This document shows positions 9,337 to 19,200 of a DNA stretch of 64,000 nucleotides, piece after piece; position 1 is the stretch's first letter; every line of letters starts with the position of its first letter. The stretch is from positions 1 to 64,000 of the forward strand of contig JADKDV010000013.1 of the NCBI GenBank assembly GCA_016718315.1. Direction: 5' to 3'. The notes beneath the pieces are model-generated. The model saw only the letters and a program-made list of their open reading frames with translations, had not been told where the DNA came from and searched no databases. The stretch is from Candidatus Obscuribacter sp. (lineage in GTDB: Bacteria > Cyanobacteriota > Vampirovibrionia > Obscuribacterales > Obscuribacteraceae). The position numbers and the translations under genes are program-made.

Positions 9337-9964
9337 CCTTGATTTTGGAGAGTTTTGCGGTCGGTCCACTGGGCTGCAACTGCTCTATTGTCGGCTGTAA
9401 AGAAACCGGAGAGGCGATTGTCGTCGATCCTGGTGGTGATGTCGACAAGATTATAGCCAGGCTGGATGCTCATGGGCTCAAGCCCAAATATTTAATTCAC
9501 ACTCATGCTCATTTTGACAACATCGTGGGGTCTCGTGTCATGCGCGGAGAAACTGGAGCATGTATCTGTCTGCATAAAGAAGATCAGGTTTTGTATGACA
9601 TGCTCGACAAACAGCCAAAATGTTTGGTCTTCAGGCTGATGATCCGCTGCCGGTGGACAAATATCTTGATGACGAAGAAATTTTGAATGTCGGCAATTTT
9701 AAAACTGAGATCTTGCATACTCCCGGTCATACCCCGGGTAGTTGTTGTTTTTCGATGGCAGATAAAGAGAGTGTCTTGTTTAGTGGCGATACCCTCTTTA
9801 ATCGCTCCATTGGTCGGACGGATCTCTGGGGTGGATCTCATGACAAAATACTAAAATCAATCTCCGATAGATTGTTTACTCTCGATGAGAGTACAAGGGT
9901 GATACCTGGTCATGGACCTGACACCGATATCTGGACAGAAAAAAGAGAGAATCCATTTTTTTGA
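9333..9964 (+). CDS. Metallo-beta-lactamase-fold hydrolase (glyoxalase II-like), one frameshift
   Basis: MBL-fold hydrolase of the hydroxyacylglutathione-hydrolase-like group. Blocks: LGCNCSIVGCKETGEAIVVDP GGD, the metal motif LIHTHAHFDNIVG, ICLHKEDQVLYDML, then after a frameshift at about 9620 (one A missing from the run before TGTTTG) MFGLQADDPLPVD, EILHTPGHTPGSCCF, FSGDTLFNRSIGRTDLWGG and VIPGHGPDT. The metal motif reads HxHxDN, where HxHxDH is expected; the other ligands (the H in TPGHTPG, the D in SGDTLF, the H in PGHGPDT) are present. The Asn may be real or another base error. Corrected length about 210 residues, typical. Coupled to prs by a 4-base overlap and overlapping the next gene at its stop, so it sits in a prs operon. 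Confidence 0.88.
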
Positions 9965-11123
9965 ATTACAAAACTGACGAAATTGATTTTTCACCTTTTA
10001 ACGCCGACGAAGTGCTGCGTGCCCTTTGCTCGGTTTTAAGGACCAGTAAGCACCTTTCTTTTAGCTATGCCGGTGATATTCAGAGTTTGATAGACCGCAT
10101 TGGTAGAGTCTTTTATGCCGGTCGAGCCTTGATCTTTGTCCATTCTTCAGATGAGCGGCCTCAGGTCGAAATATTTGAATATGTAAAAAGCGAAAAAGCG
10201 GCACTGGGCCTTTCAGTTTGCCACGCCCTTTGGTCAGCGCTTTGCCGCCCACTTAGTGGGTCTGGCTCAGGAAGTGACAATGGTCGAAGAGCCGTCTACA
10301 TTTGCTGCAGAGCTTGATAGCGAGTATAAAGAGTTTTTTGGCAAGCTGGCTGAAAACCTCGGTCCAGAGCGGTTTTATATGATTCCGCTGCGGCTATTGA
10401 GTAGTGATGTAGGCTCTACAACCAGTGAGAAGCGCGCTGGACTTTTGCTCTTGCAAGAGTCTGATGCCAAAGTGCGCTGGAATAAACTGGTACTTGATAG
10501 TCTGGTCACAATCGCCGATCACCTGGCTAAACTGGCTCAGGTAGAGAGTCTCAACTGTCGGCTTGAAGCTCACGAAAAGGACGATGCGGCTACTGGCTTT
10601 TAAATCGTCGCGGTGGAGTGGTGGCACTTACCGAAGAAATAGAACGGGCTAAATTTTTGGTGATGAACTTTGTTTGATGCTTGTGGTGGTGGATTCGCTC
10701 AGGCGTAGTGATGCCACAATGACTGCCGCTCAGTCAAAAGAGCTTTTGGCAGCGGTATCATCCGTAGTGTCTAAATTTGCTCGTCCTGTAGACGTTATTT
10801 GCCGCTATGGACATGACCAATTTTTGCTTTCTTTGCCTCGTATGGCAGTATCAGAAGCCGAAAAAGTTGCCGAACATATCAAATCTGGCATCAATGGCGC
10901 TCTATTAAATGTCGCCTCCAAGCAGAAGCAAGCCAATCACGGCAAGCCCTTTGATGAAGCGCAAGCAGGGGTAGCCGGGCAACCGCTCTCAGCCAGTATT
11001 GGTGTGGCTTGTATGAGCGAGGATGGTAAATGCTTTGATGAGCTTTTGGCCGTATGTCACGACCTTGTCAGTCAGGCTCAGAGCATTGGTGGCAATGTTG
11101 TTAAGGTGCGCAAGAAATCTTGA
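9961..11123 (+). CDS. GGDEF-domain protein with degenerate active site, frameshifted
   Basis: Signalling protein with an N-terminal sensor-like region and a C-terminal GGDEF-type domain. Start TTG at 9961 overlaps the preceding stop. N-part: FSPFNADEVLRALCSVLRTSKHL, RALIFVHSSDERPQVEIFEY, then in another frame FATPFGQRFAAHLVGLAQEV and FYMIPLRLLSSDVGST, GAF-like in pattern. The cyclase domain begins AATGFLNRRGGVVALTEEIERAK (the LTGLxNRR-type entry), one T missing from the run near 10600. LMLVVVDSLRRSDATMT and ICRYGHDQFLLSLPRM follow: the signature is GHDQF instead of GG[DE]EF. SASIGVACMSED is the later conserved block. The altered signature suggests no cyclase activity, perhaps GTP or c-di-GMP sensing. 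Native length about 388 residues. Confidence 0.78.
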
Positions 11124-11205
11124 CATGGCTCATGTTTTGTTATCCGTCCTCCGGTGACTGGGTATTCTGATAGTATTGAGTAGTATTTGTATAAGAGGAG
11201 TTGCC

Positions 11206-11571
11206 ATGACAGTGTCAAAATTGAGCCCTAAAGCAGTGCGCAAGACCTTTGTGGTGAGCCTGGTCAGTCTGGCAATCGGTATGGGCTTTGTATTGCCCGC
11301 AAATGCAGACAGTGAGGCTGGATTTTTTGTTATTGGTGGCGGCAGTGAGTCTGGCGGCGTGTACCAGACCGGCGCTGAGTCCGAGACCGGTGGCGTCAGT
11401 CAGTCTGGAGCCGAGTCCGAAACCGGTGGTCTCAGTCAATCGGGTGCCGAATCCGAAAGCGGCGGTATAAGTGAGACCGGAGCCGAATCAGAAACCGGCG
11501 GTGTAAGACAGACTGGAGCCGAGACCGAAGCAGATCCACTATTTGGTATCCGTACCTATAACTGGAACTAA
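11206..11571 (+). CDS. Secreted protein made of 12-residue Ser/Gly/Glu repeats
   Basis: ATG 11206 follows GAGGAG with good spacing; an in-frame upstream start at 11176 lacks a site. A signal peptide (TFVVSLVSLAIGMGFVLPANA) is followed by about five tandem copies of a 12-residue unit of the type SETGGVSQSGAE, with variants at the hydrophobic and polar positions, ending LFGIRTYNWN. The unit alternates acidic and small residues and should be secreted, flexible and acidic. Family unknown; it resembles low-complexity surface or matrix proteins. It is monocistronic, closed by a strong terminator. The DNA repeat period is 36 bp with scattered synonymous differences, so the array is not a recent exact duplication. 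Confidence 0.78.
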   Translation: MTVSKLSPKAVRKTFVVSLVSLAIGMGFVLPANADSEAGFFVIGGGSESGGVYQTGAESETGGVSQSGAESETGGLSQSGAESESGGISETGAESETGGVRQTGAETEADPLFGIRTYNWN

Positions 11572-11609
11572 ACAGGTAACTGCAACTAAACAGTTCAAAA
11601 GTTTTGAAT

Positions 11610-11645
11610 CGCCCGCTCTGGCATGTCCAGGTCGGGCGGTTTTTT
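11610..11645 (+). terminator. Rho-independent terminator
   Basis: CGCCCG at 11610-11615 pairs with CGGGCG at 11633-11638, and the inner bases (CTGG/CCAG) extend the stem. A GTTTTTT run follows. It lies 38 bases after the repeat-protein stop. Confidence 0.85.
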
Positions 11646-11712
11646 CACAAGGTTTTCACGACTTTGTTAGTAGCTTTAGACCATAAATTTTCTTCTTTTG
11701 AGGTTTTTGATT

Positions 11713-12450
11713 ATGGACCGTGCTGAAGCGCAAGCTAGACCTGAGCCAGTGTCTACAATTCGGATTCTAGGGATGGACAGTGAAGGCTCTTCAAACGCTG
11801 GAAATAATCAAGCCCAGAGGGAAACATTGGACTCGATGTTAAAGCGAGATCCCCTCATTGCCCGTCGTCTCAGTGATTTGGCTGGCAGTCCAGTGCCAAC
11901 TGCTCCGGCCGTCGCCGAAGGAGTCAATTTCCGTAAGGAACTCGATGGCATTTCCAATGGCTCTAAGCTGGAGGGGTATGAGAAGTTTAAAGTCATAGCT
12001 GGTGTGTCAGCTCTTGATCTTGCTGTGGGATTTCCAGCTGCTTTTTCCAACTCAAATTGGGTTTTTCGTGGGACGTATTTAGGTGTTGGCACACTAAATT
12101 ACTTCCATTCTCGCAATGCAGTAGACAAAATAGAGACAGAGCGTGAGTCCGCAAAGATCAAGGATAGATTTAAAACAGAACTTGGTCCAGGTGGCATCAA
12201 TAAAATCGAAGAACAATGTACGCCAAGTAAAAAAGACAAAGCGCAGGCTTATATCAATGGTATGGCAGAGCAAGGTGCAGTCGGGTTTATTGCCGGTAAA
12301 ACTATAGCCCCTATGACTGCTGGTTGGTCACTACCTGTGATGACACTGGCTGGCATGGGTAATGGTGCTCTGCACGCGCGTACCAATCTGGCTTTGCAAC
12401 AGTCGCAGTGTGAAGTCAAAGCTATGCGCGAAAAACTTTTGAAGTGGTAA
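11713..12450 (+). CDS. Hypothetical protein with glycine-rich hydrophobic segments
   Basis: ATG 11713 with GAGG nine bases upstream. The first 75 residues are polar (SEGSSNAGNNQAQRETLD). Two hydrophobic stretches follow: VIAGVSALDLAVGFPAAF and, after a charged helix (KIETERESAKIKDRFKTELG), GAVGFIAGKTIAPMTAGW plus SLPVMTLAGMGNGAL. There is no N-terminal signal peptide. Family not recognised. The layout, a polar leader followed by Gly/Ala-rich membrane-active hairpins, resembles the N-terminal half of the protein at 41309-42745, so the two may be distant relatives. It converges on the TPR gene that ends at 12457. Confidence 0.7.
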   Translation: MDRAEAQARPEPVSTIRILGMDSEGSSNAGNNQAQRETLDSMLKRDPLIARRLSDLAGSPVPTAPAVAEGVNFRKELDGISNGSKLEGYEKFKVIAGVSALDLAVGFPAAFSNSNWVFRGTYLGVGTLNYFHSRNAVDKIETERESAKIKDRFKTELGPGGINKIEEQCTPSKKDKAQAYINGMAEQGAVGFIAGKTIAPMTAGWSLPVMTLAGMGNGALHARTNLALQQSQCEVKAMREKLLKW

Positions 12451-12456
12451 ATGCCT

Positions 12457-13689
12457 TTACTGGCTAGCAATCAGTCGTTCCAGTACGCTTATTTTTGCAT
12501 AGCCTTGCTCAATAGCCTTTTGCATGTCGGCTCTGGCGAGATCCGGCAAGTTGAGCTTTTGATAGGCGTAAGAGCGCAGGCGATAAATATACGGTGCTTT
12601 TGCTTCATTGGTAAGGGCACCGTTTAATACTTCAATCGCCTTTTGATAGTCACCGGTGATAAGCAAACACAAGGCAGTGTTTTTTGTTCTTCTCATTGGG
12701 TTTTGATGGGACTTTTGGCGCTCTGCCAGCTCAAGCGCCCGCTTTTTATTTCCCTCTTTTGCCGCCAGTAGCATGCTTATGTATAGTGCTCTGCTACTGT
12801 CTGGTTCTATCATCAGTGCTTTGTCAGCCAGTGTCTTAGCCTCTTTTAGGTCTTGCATGATAAACAAACAAGTAGCTTTGTCTGAGTAGGCTGCAGCGAT
12901 TTTAGGATCATTGCTAATGAGCTCATTGGCAATCTTGAGAGCGGCTTGATTGTTGCCTTTAGCAATCTCAATAGCCATGAGCATGTCCAGCGCACGGAAG
13001 TACTTGGGGTTTAATGCCAGTGCGGTGTGGCAATCAGTGATTGCCTCTTCGATATGACCGGCAAGGAAATGTGCTTCGGCTCTCGTGACGTAAACTCCCA
13101 CGTTTTTGTCGTCCAGTGCTATCGACTTTGTCGCATCAGCAATGGCTTTATCGTATTCAAACAGATCTATGTAAGCAAGCGCCCGAGTTTGATAGGAGTA
13201 CTTTTGCTTTGGCTCGAGTTTGAGTGATTCGTTTATTGTGACAAGGGCTTGTTTGGCATCATCGAGATGCAGGTGTGCAACTGCCATGCCTGAGAGAATG
13301 GCTGGTGTTCGAGAAGAGTTGGGTAATAACTTGTCGGCTTTTGTGTAAGACTCTAGTGCTTCTTTATCCTGGCTGCATTCTAAATAGGCGTCCCCTAACT
13401 CGCAGTAATACCAACCTTGATCTGGGTCTATTGCGATGGCATTTTGTAAGTCAGCTCTGGCAAGTTGTGGTTTATTTGATTTTAGTTGGGCAAGACCTCT
13501 GTAGGCGAGCATTTCGGCATCGTCTGGTTTTTTTTGCAATGCCTTATTGCACTCGGCAATAACACCTTCAAATTTTTCTTGGCTCAAAAGCTGATTGAGA
13601 GTACGAGCCTTTTCCCCAGCGCCAAAATTAGCGCAACCACTACAAATGATTGCGCTAATTATAACCAGTGCTGCAAGGTTGACTCTCAC
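12457..13689 (-). CDS. TPR-repeat lipoprotein
   Basis: A 410-residue lipoprotein. The GTG start at 13689 gives a short signal with lipobox IICSGC, so Cys18 or Cys19 would be lipidated; lgt is in this window at 33171. After that come about nine to ten tetratricopeptide repeats (for example DAEMLAYRGLAQLKSNKPQLA, split here as AEMLAYRGLAQLK and SNKPQLARADLQNA; GWYYCELGDAYLECSQ; VYVTRAEAHFLAGHIEEA). TPR arrays form protein-binding superhelices. It starts six bases after the stop of the preceding TPR gene, so the two are translationally coupled and likely act together at the cell envelope. The binding partner is unknown. Confidence 0.85.
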   Translation of the reverse strand: MRVNLAALVIISAIICSGCANFGAGEKARTLNQLLSQEKFEGVIAECNKALQKKPDDAEMLAYRGLAQLKSNKPQLARADLQNAIAIDPDQGWYYCELGDAYLECSQDKEALESYTKADKLLPNSSRTPAILSGMAVAHLHLDDAKQALVTINESLKLEPKQKYSYQTRALAYIDLFEYDKAIADATKSIALDDKNVGVYVTRAEAHFLAGHIEEAITDCHTALALNPKYFRALDMLMAIEIAKGNNQAALKIANELISNDPKIAAAYSDKATCLFIMQDLKEAKTLADKALMIEPDSSRALYISMLLAAKEGNKKRALELAERQKSHQNPMRRTKNTALCLLITGDYQKAIEVLNGALTNEAKAPYIYRLRSYAYQKLNLPDLARADMQKAIEQGYAKISVLERLIASQ

Positions 13690-13695
13690 AAGCGA

Positions 13696-14583
13696 TTAGT
13701 GAGTGCTTTTGACGGTGCCTTCGGTAACGGCTGTGTAGCCCAGCTTTTTAGCATCTTTCAAATCGGTCTCAGCCAGCTTTTGATAGGCTTCGGCCCGGTT
13801 AAAGTAGGCACTACCGAGGGTGTCATCGATACTGATTGCTTTATTTAAGTCCACCAGCGCCTTTTCGTATTGACCCAGGTGTCTCAAAGCACGACCACGG
13901 TTGACATAAGCACGGGCTAGATTTGGTGAGATTTCGATAGCAGCATCACAGTCTTCGATAGCTTTTTTGTATTCGCCCAGCATTACATAAGAGTGTGCTC
14001 TGTTTACCAAGCCGATTGCCAGTTTGGGGCTCAGCTCAAGGGCTTTGTTAGCATCGGCGAGTGCTTCTTTGTGTTTGCCACCTTGATTGAGAGCGTGGGA
14101 ACGGTTGACATAAGCAATAGCCGTTTTAGGTGATAGTTCAATCGCTTTGCTGGCGTCTTCAGCTGCTTTGACATGCATGTTGAGGGCGTTTTCGGCCCAG
14201 CTGCGGTTGACATAAGCCATTGTCAATTTAGGGTCGTGACTGATTGCTTTGTCGCAATCTGCTATGGCTGCTCTGTAATGTTTGCGCATCATATGGATAT
14301 TGGCGCGGTTGGCGTAGGCTCTGGCATAGTCTGGTTGCAATTTGATTGCTTCGTTAAACTTGGCTTCGGCTTCTTGTCCTTTGTGCTGACCTAAAAGGGC
14401 AACGCCTTGCTTGAGAGCCTGGTAGGCTGCCGTATTTACTTTGCCACTACCGGTGGTTTTAGTCTCAGTCACGACTTTGGTTGTCTTGACTGTTTTGGCA
14501 CTTGCCCCTTGTACAAAAACGACGGTGGCAAGAGTCAAACTCAATGCTGCAATAGACACCGGATTAAGTCTAAATTCCTTCAA
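13696..14583 (-). CDS. Secreted TPR-repeat protein
   Basis: About 295 residues. I prefer the TTG at 14583 because AGGAG lies exactly seven bases upstream (14591-14595); the longer ATG at 14622 adds a polar leader before the signal peptide. Signal peptide: VSIAALSLTLATVVFVQGASA. Then a Thr/Lys-rich linker and about seven TPRs with strongly repeated AYVNRSWAENAL / AYVNRSHALNQG / AYVNRGRALRHLG helices, each followed by an AI-type helix and a Pro-containing turn. Middle gene of the run ppiC-like - TPR - TPR lipoprotein. The very regular repeats suggest a single extended binding surface. Confidence 0.85.
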   Translation of the reverse strand: MKEFRLNPVSIAALSLTLATVVFVQGASAKTVKTTKVVTETKTTGSGKVNTAAYQALKQGVALLGQHKGQEAEAKFNEAIKLQPDYARAYANRANIHMMRKHYRAAIADCDKAISHDPKLTMAYVNRSWAENALNMHVKAAEDASKAIELSPKTAIAYVNRSHALNQGGKHKEALADANKALELSPKLAIGLVNRAHSYVMLGEYKKAIEDCDAAIEISPNLARAYVNRGRALRHLGQYEKALVDLNKAISIDDTLGSAYFNRAEAYQKLAETDLKDAKKLGYTAVTEGTVKSTH

Positions 14584-14651
14584 TGCTCTACTCCTATCGG
14601 TCCACAAGGACAAGTGACGCACACATTATCTCATAGCAAGCCGGGGCTCAA

Positions 14652-16196
14652 CTATTTGACATTTGGTTGAGTTTGGCTGGCTGTTTTATTAATAGCTGCC
14701 TTAAACTCATCGGTGACTTTAATCTGAGCTTCTTTGCGGCGCTTGAGAAGCCAGTCGTTTTTGATTTTATCCATATGTTGAGCGATAAACTGCTGTTGCA
14801 AAGGTTCTTTTAGTTCCTCAAAGGTAAAGGTGCCAGCTGTCTTCTTATCCAGTACCCTGACTACGTGATAACCAAATATAGTCTCAATTGGTTTACTTGC
14901 CACTTCACCAGTTTTAAGTGATTTGACTGCTTCTAAGAGTGCCTTTTGATCTTTGCCGATAGATTCGCCAGCAGTGACATCTATATAGCCAAGTTCGCCT
15001 CCGTTTTTTGCCTGTCTGGCTTGCATGTCTTCGGTGTAGTTGTCAGCCAGGCTCTTGAAGTCCTCACCTTTTTTAGCTCTGTCGATTAACTCCTGAGCCA
15101 GACGTATTTTTTGCTGTTTGACCACAAGCACTTCTTGCTCGATTTCAGTATCGCTCAATTTTGGATTTTGTTTCTTTAGCTGACTTTTGACACTCTCCAG
15201 CGGTGGTGTATCAACAGATGGAAAGGCGATGATGATATGAGCCAGTCTGATTTTTTCGCCGTGTTTGAACTGAGCTTTGTTTTTTTGATAAAAGTCAAAC
15301 AGCTTTTGATCGCTCATACCGCTTTCTTTGGCTATCTTTTCTAGCACCATGCGCATCATTTCGCCCTGGACCAGATCTTCTTTTACTTCTTCTGGAGTCT
15401 GTTCAGCTGATTCCAGTGCTTTTTTAAATCTCGGTGTCTCTTTGATTTTGAGATAGCGGTTGTAAGCAGGGCGGTAATAACCCAGCTTTTTAGCTTCTGC
15501 CATGATTAGTTCACGGTTGATAAGCTCGGTCAAAAGCTGTTGTTCGATGATGGCGGCGCCTGTCTTAAAAGCCAGTCCAAGATTCATTACTTGATTGTCA
15601 AATTGAGCTTTAGTCAGGTTTTTATCTTTGAGATAAGCATCTAGACTTTTGCCATCGAGAGCTTGCGGCTTTTTGGCTGTTTCTAACAATCTGGCTTTTT
15701 CTTCGGCAGTAAGCTCTATTTTGTTAGCTTTTGCCTGCGCTACAAACTGTTGTACTTGTTGTGGTTGCAGTGTCAAAACAGTTTGCAATGAGACTATTGC
15801 TTCACGGTATTCGCGTTTAAACTGTGCCACCGTGACTGGTGCATTGTCGACCATGCAGATAACGAGGCTGTCCGGCAATTTAGAGAGAGTCTGTGCGCTG
15901 ACCTGACTGAGGTCGCTACTGACTGGCGTGGTGGTAGCACTATCTGTATCAGTGGTGGTCTTTGCCCCCTCTACGTCAGTGCCAGTACTTGTGCTGGCCG
16001 CTTTTGTGGTGTCAGGTGCTCCACTTGTGGCTTTATCTGGATTTTTGTCTGGAGTTTTTGCTGTCTCAGTTGTATTTGAGCAGCCAGCCAAAATCAGGCT
16101 CAATGCCAGTGGCACAAGGTGCAGTGCCAGTGCTTTAGGAGTGGACTTTATGATGAGGCTGCCATTGTTTTGTGCTGTTTGCCTGTCGTTTGTCAT
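14652..16196 (-). CDS. Parvulin-type peptidyl-prolyl isomerase lipoprotein (PrsA/SurA-like)
   Basis: Envelope folding chaperone of 514 residues. Lipoprotein signal LVPLALSLILAGC, then a Thr/Ser/Asp-rich tether (residues about 40-95), a SurA-N-like helical domain with VTVAQFKREYREAIVSL and a second substrate-binding stretch, then the PpiC domain: IRLAHIIIAFPS, AQELIDRAKKGEDFKSLADNY, NGGELGYIDV, KTGEVASKPIETIFGYHVVRV. The C-terminal helix is long and basic. It starts 14 bases after the mfd stop, so it belongs to the same operon. mfd next to a SurA/PrsA-type isomerase is a linkage seen in several lineages. Probable role: folding of exported proteins on the outer face of a membrane. Confidence 0.92.
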   Translation of the reverse strand: MTNDRQTAQNNGSLIIKSTPKALALHLVPLALSLILAGCSNTTETAKTPDKNPDKATSGAPDTTKAASTSTGTDVEGAKTTTDTDSATTTPVSSDLSQVSAQTLSKLPDSLVICMVDNAPVTVAQFKREYREAIVSLQTVLTLQPQQVQQFVAQAKANKIELTAEEKARLLETAKKPQALDGKSLDAYLKDKNLTKAQFDNQVMNLGLAFKTGAAIIEQQLLTELINRELIMAEAKKLGYYRPAYNRYLKIKETPRFKKALESAEQTPEEVKEDLVQGEMMRMVLEKIAKESGMSDQKLFDFYQKNKAQFKHGEKIRLAHIIIAFPSVDTPPLESVKSQLKKQNPKLSDTEIEQEVLVVKQQKIRLAQELIDRAKKGEDFKSLADNYTEDMQARQAKNGGELGYIDVTAGESIGKDQKALLEAVKSLKTGEVASKPIETIFGYHVVRVLDKKTAGTFTFEELKEPLQQQFIAQHMDKIKNDWLLKRRKEAQIKVTDEFKAAINKTASQTQPNVK

Positions 16197-16210
16197 TTAC
16201 TCGCCTTATT

Positions 16211-19200
16211 TTAGTTACGCTGACTTGTGTTCATCTCGTGGCTTGCCACCATTGCTTGCAATAGTTCTTCTAAGAGACTGAGTTGATCTTCGGGCAGGTC
16301 TCCCTGCGCTTTGACCAGGATATAAGGACTGGAGCCCTGACCGCCGGCGATACCAGGTTTGTAGGTGGTACGAGTAGCAAGATGCTTGGGCAGTCTGGCC
16401 TGCACTGGCATCCACTGCTGCAAGCGGAATGGCACATAGAGTCTCATGCCTTGCATGTCTGGCTTGATCGACTGGACATTGGCTCCGGCAGCAAGCAGTC
16501 TCAGTTTTACAACTTTGACCAGTTGCTCGGTTTCTTTTGGTATGTTGCCAAATCTGTCTTTCCATTCAGATATAAGCATGACCAGTTCGCGTTCGGTGCG
16601 GACATCAGCCAGTCGCTTGTACTCGACCAGTCTTTGTTCGTTATCCTGGATATAGCTCTCGGGGATAAAGGCTGTGACGTTGATATCAACGGCGGTATCA
16701 GCTTCTTGTTGTACTGCTTCACCTTTAAGCTCAGCTACTGACTCTTCAAGCAGCTTGCAATAGAGGTCAAAGCCCACAGAGATCATATGTCCATGCTGCT
16801 CGCTACCGAGGATGTTGCCGACTCCTCTTATTTCCATATCTCTCAGGGCGATTTGGTAGCCTGAGCCCAGCGATGTAAATTCACGGATGGCTTTGAGTCT
16901 GCCCTGAGCTTGTTCGGAGAGGACTTTGGATGGTTTGTAGAGACAGTAAGCATAAGCCTGTACTTCGGAGCGGCCGACCCGACCTCTGAGCTGATACATC
17001 TGAGCCAGACCTAGTTTGTCGGCATCATTGATGATGATGGTATTGACGTTAGGTATGTCTAGACCAGACTCGATAATCGTGGTGCAGACCAGTACATCAA
17101 ATTCATGGGACAAAAAGGAGAGCATGACGTTTTCGAGATCGCGCTCGCCCATCTGTCCGTGACCTATCGCTATGCGCGCTTCCGGTACCAGTTGTTTGAC
17201 TTCATAGGCGATTTGCTCGATGTTTTCGACTCTATTGTGGACAAAGTATATCTGTCCACCACGCTCCATCTCGTGCAAGATAGCGGTGCGCACTAGAGGT
17301 AGTTTGTATTCGCCCACAAAAGTCTTAATGGGAGCACGGTTTGTGGGAGGTGTGTCGATAATAGACATATCGCGCGCACCGGATAAGGCCATATATAAAG
17401 TACGTGGAATAGGTGTGGCTGACATGGTCATCACATCCACCATCACACGCAACTGTTTAAGGCGCTCTTTGTGAGCGACACCAAAGCGCTGTTCTTCGTC
17501 TATGACGACCAGTCCTAAATCCTTAAAGGCGATATCTTTTTGCAGCATGCGGTGGGTGCCTATCACCACATCACATTCGCCGGTGGAGAGACGTTTGGCT
17601 ACTTCTCTTTGTTCTTTGGCTGTGCGAAATCTGCTCAAAAGTCCCACTTTGACAGGATATGGAGCAAAGCGCTCACTCATATTGTTAAAGTGTTGTTGCG
17701 CCAGAATTGTTGTAGGTACAAGCACCGCTACTTGTTTGCCGGACATAACGGCTTTGAATACACCGCGGATAGCGACTTCTGTTTTACCAAAGCCGACGTC
17801 TCCGCAAATGAGGCGGTCCATAGGTTTATCTGATTCCAGATCGCCTTTGACGTCCTGAATAGCTTGCCACTGGTCTGGTGTTTCTTCGTAGGGAAAGGCT
17901 TCTTCCATTTCAAACTGCCACGGTGTATCAGGTGGGCACTGGTAGCCTTCCTGCTTGGCGCGCATGGCATAGAGATTGACCAGGTCTTCTGCCACTTGTT
18001 TGATTGATTTTTTGACCCGGCGTTTTGTGGATTCCCACTCAGCACCGCCCAGTCTCGATAGCCGTGGTGCGCTGTCTCCAGCGCCGCGATAACGACTGAG
18101 CAAGTTTATCTGGTCAACTGGCACATAGAGTCTATCTTCGCCACTGTACTGGACCGTTAGATATTCTCTTTGCTGGCTGTCCATCGAGATGCGTTGCACC
18201 CCGATAAATTGACCGATACCGTGTTTGGTGTGGACTACATAGTCACTGACTTTGAGATCAGCTACGCTGGTAAAACGTTCGTAGTTCTTTTCTATGACTG
18301 GACGACGGTAAACAGTCGGTTTACGCTTGACACCAAACATTTCAGCGTCGGTGATACAAATCAGTCCAGCGTCATTGAGCTTGTAGCCATGGGTAAAGCC
18401 ATGACGACAGACCCAGATTCTGTCTTTTTCTTTTTTAGGTGCTTCGAGCTTGCCGCCCTCTAGCTGACTGAGAGTGCTTGCTAGCAAATCACCACTGGCT
18501 GGTTTATCTGCACTGGCAGCTGTGGTATCACCATCAGCCAGGGCAATGTGAGTCTCCTCATCGTCTGCCCCTTCGCTAGAAACATAAGCGGCCGGGCAAT
18601 CCCATTCTTTGAGGATGCCGAGGATACGCTGTGGTTGTTCGGTACAGATTAGTACGTGGTAGCCATCTTTGCGCCAACCTTTGAGTTTTTCGGCAAGCAG
18701 GCCGAGTTGATTACCAAATCTGTCTATAGGTTGGCAATCAAAGTGTATTGGTGCCATGGCAGACGAAGAGCCCGCTTCTTCGTCCATCGATAGAGGCAAT
18801 GTGGAAACAAAGATGCGTTGAAATTTCTTGAGATTGGCGCCAACTTCAGATGCCTTCTGGTGCAACTGGCGAGGGAGCGGTAGCAATCTGCCTGTTTCCA
18901 GACCTTCATTAAAAGCCCCAGTGAGACGTTCTTCGTAGGAGCTTAAGGCTGCTAACAAGCTGTCCCATTCATCCAAAACGACCAGGGCGTTGTCTGGTAG
19001 ATAGCTTAAGAGCGTGGCAAATTCAGACTCTATATATGGTGCATAATATTCGACTGATTCGGGATAGCGTCCCTGACTGAGTGCCAGGAGGTCGCCTTCC
19101 ATCACTTCTTTGAGTGTTTCGCTAGCTTGATCCGGCAGTTTGGCGCAGGCGTCTTCGGTTACTGTGCGCAACTTGGCTGTAAATGCCTCGCGGGTTTGTT

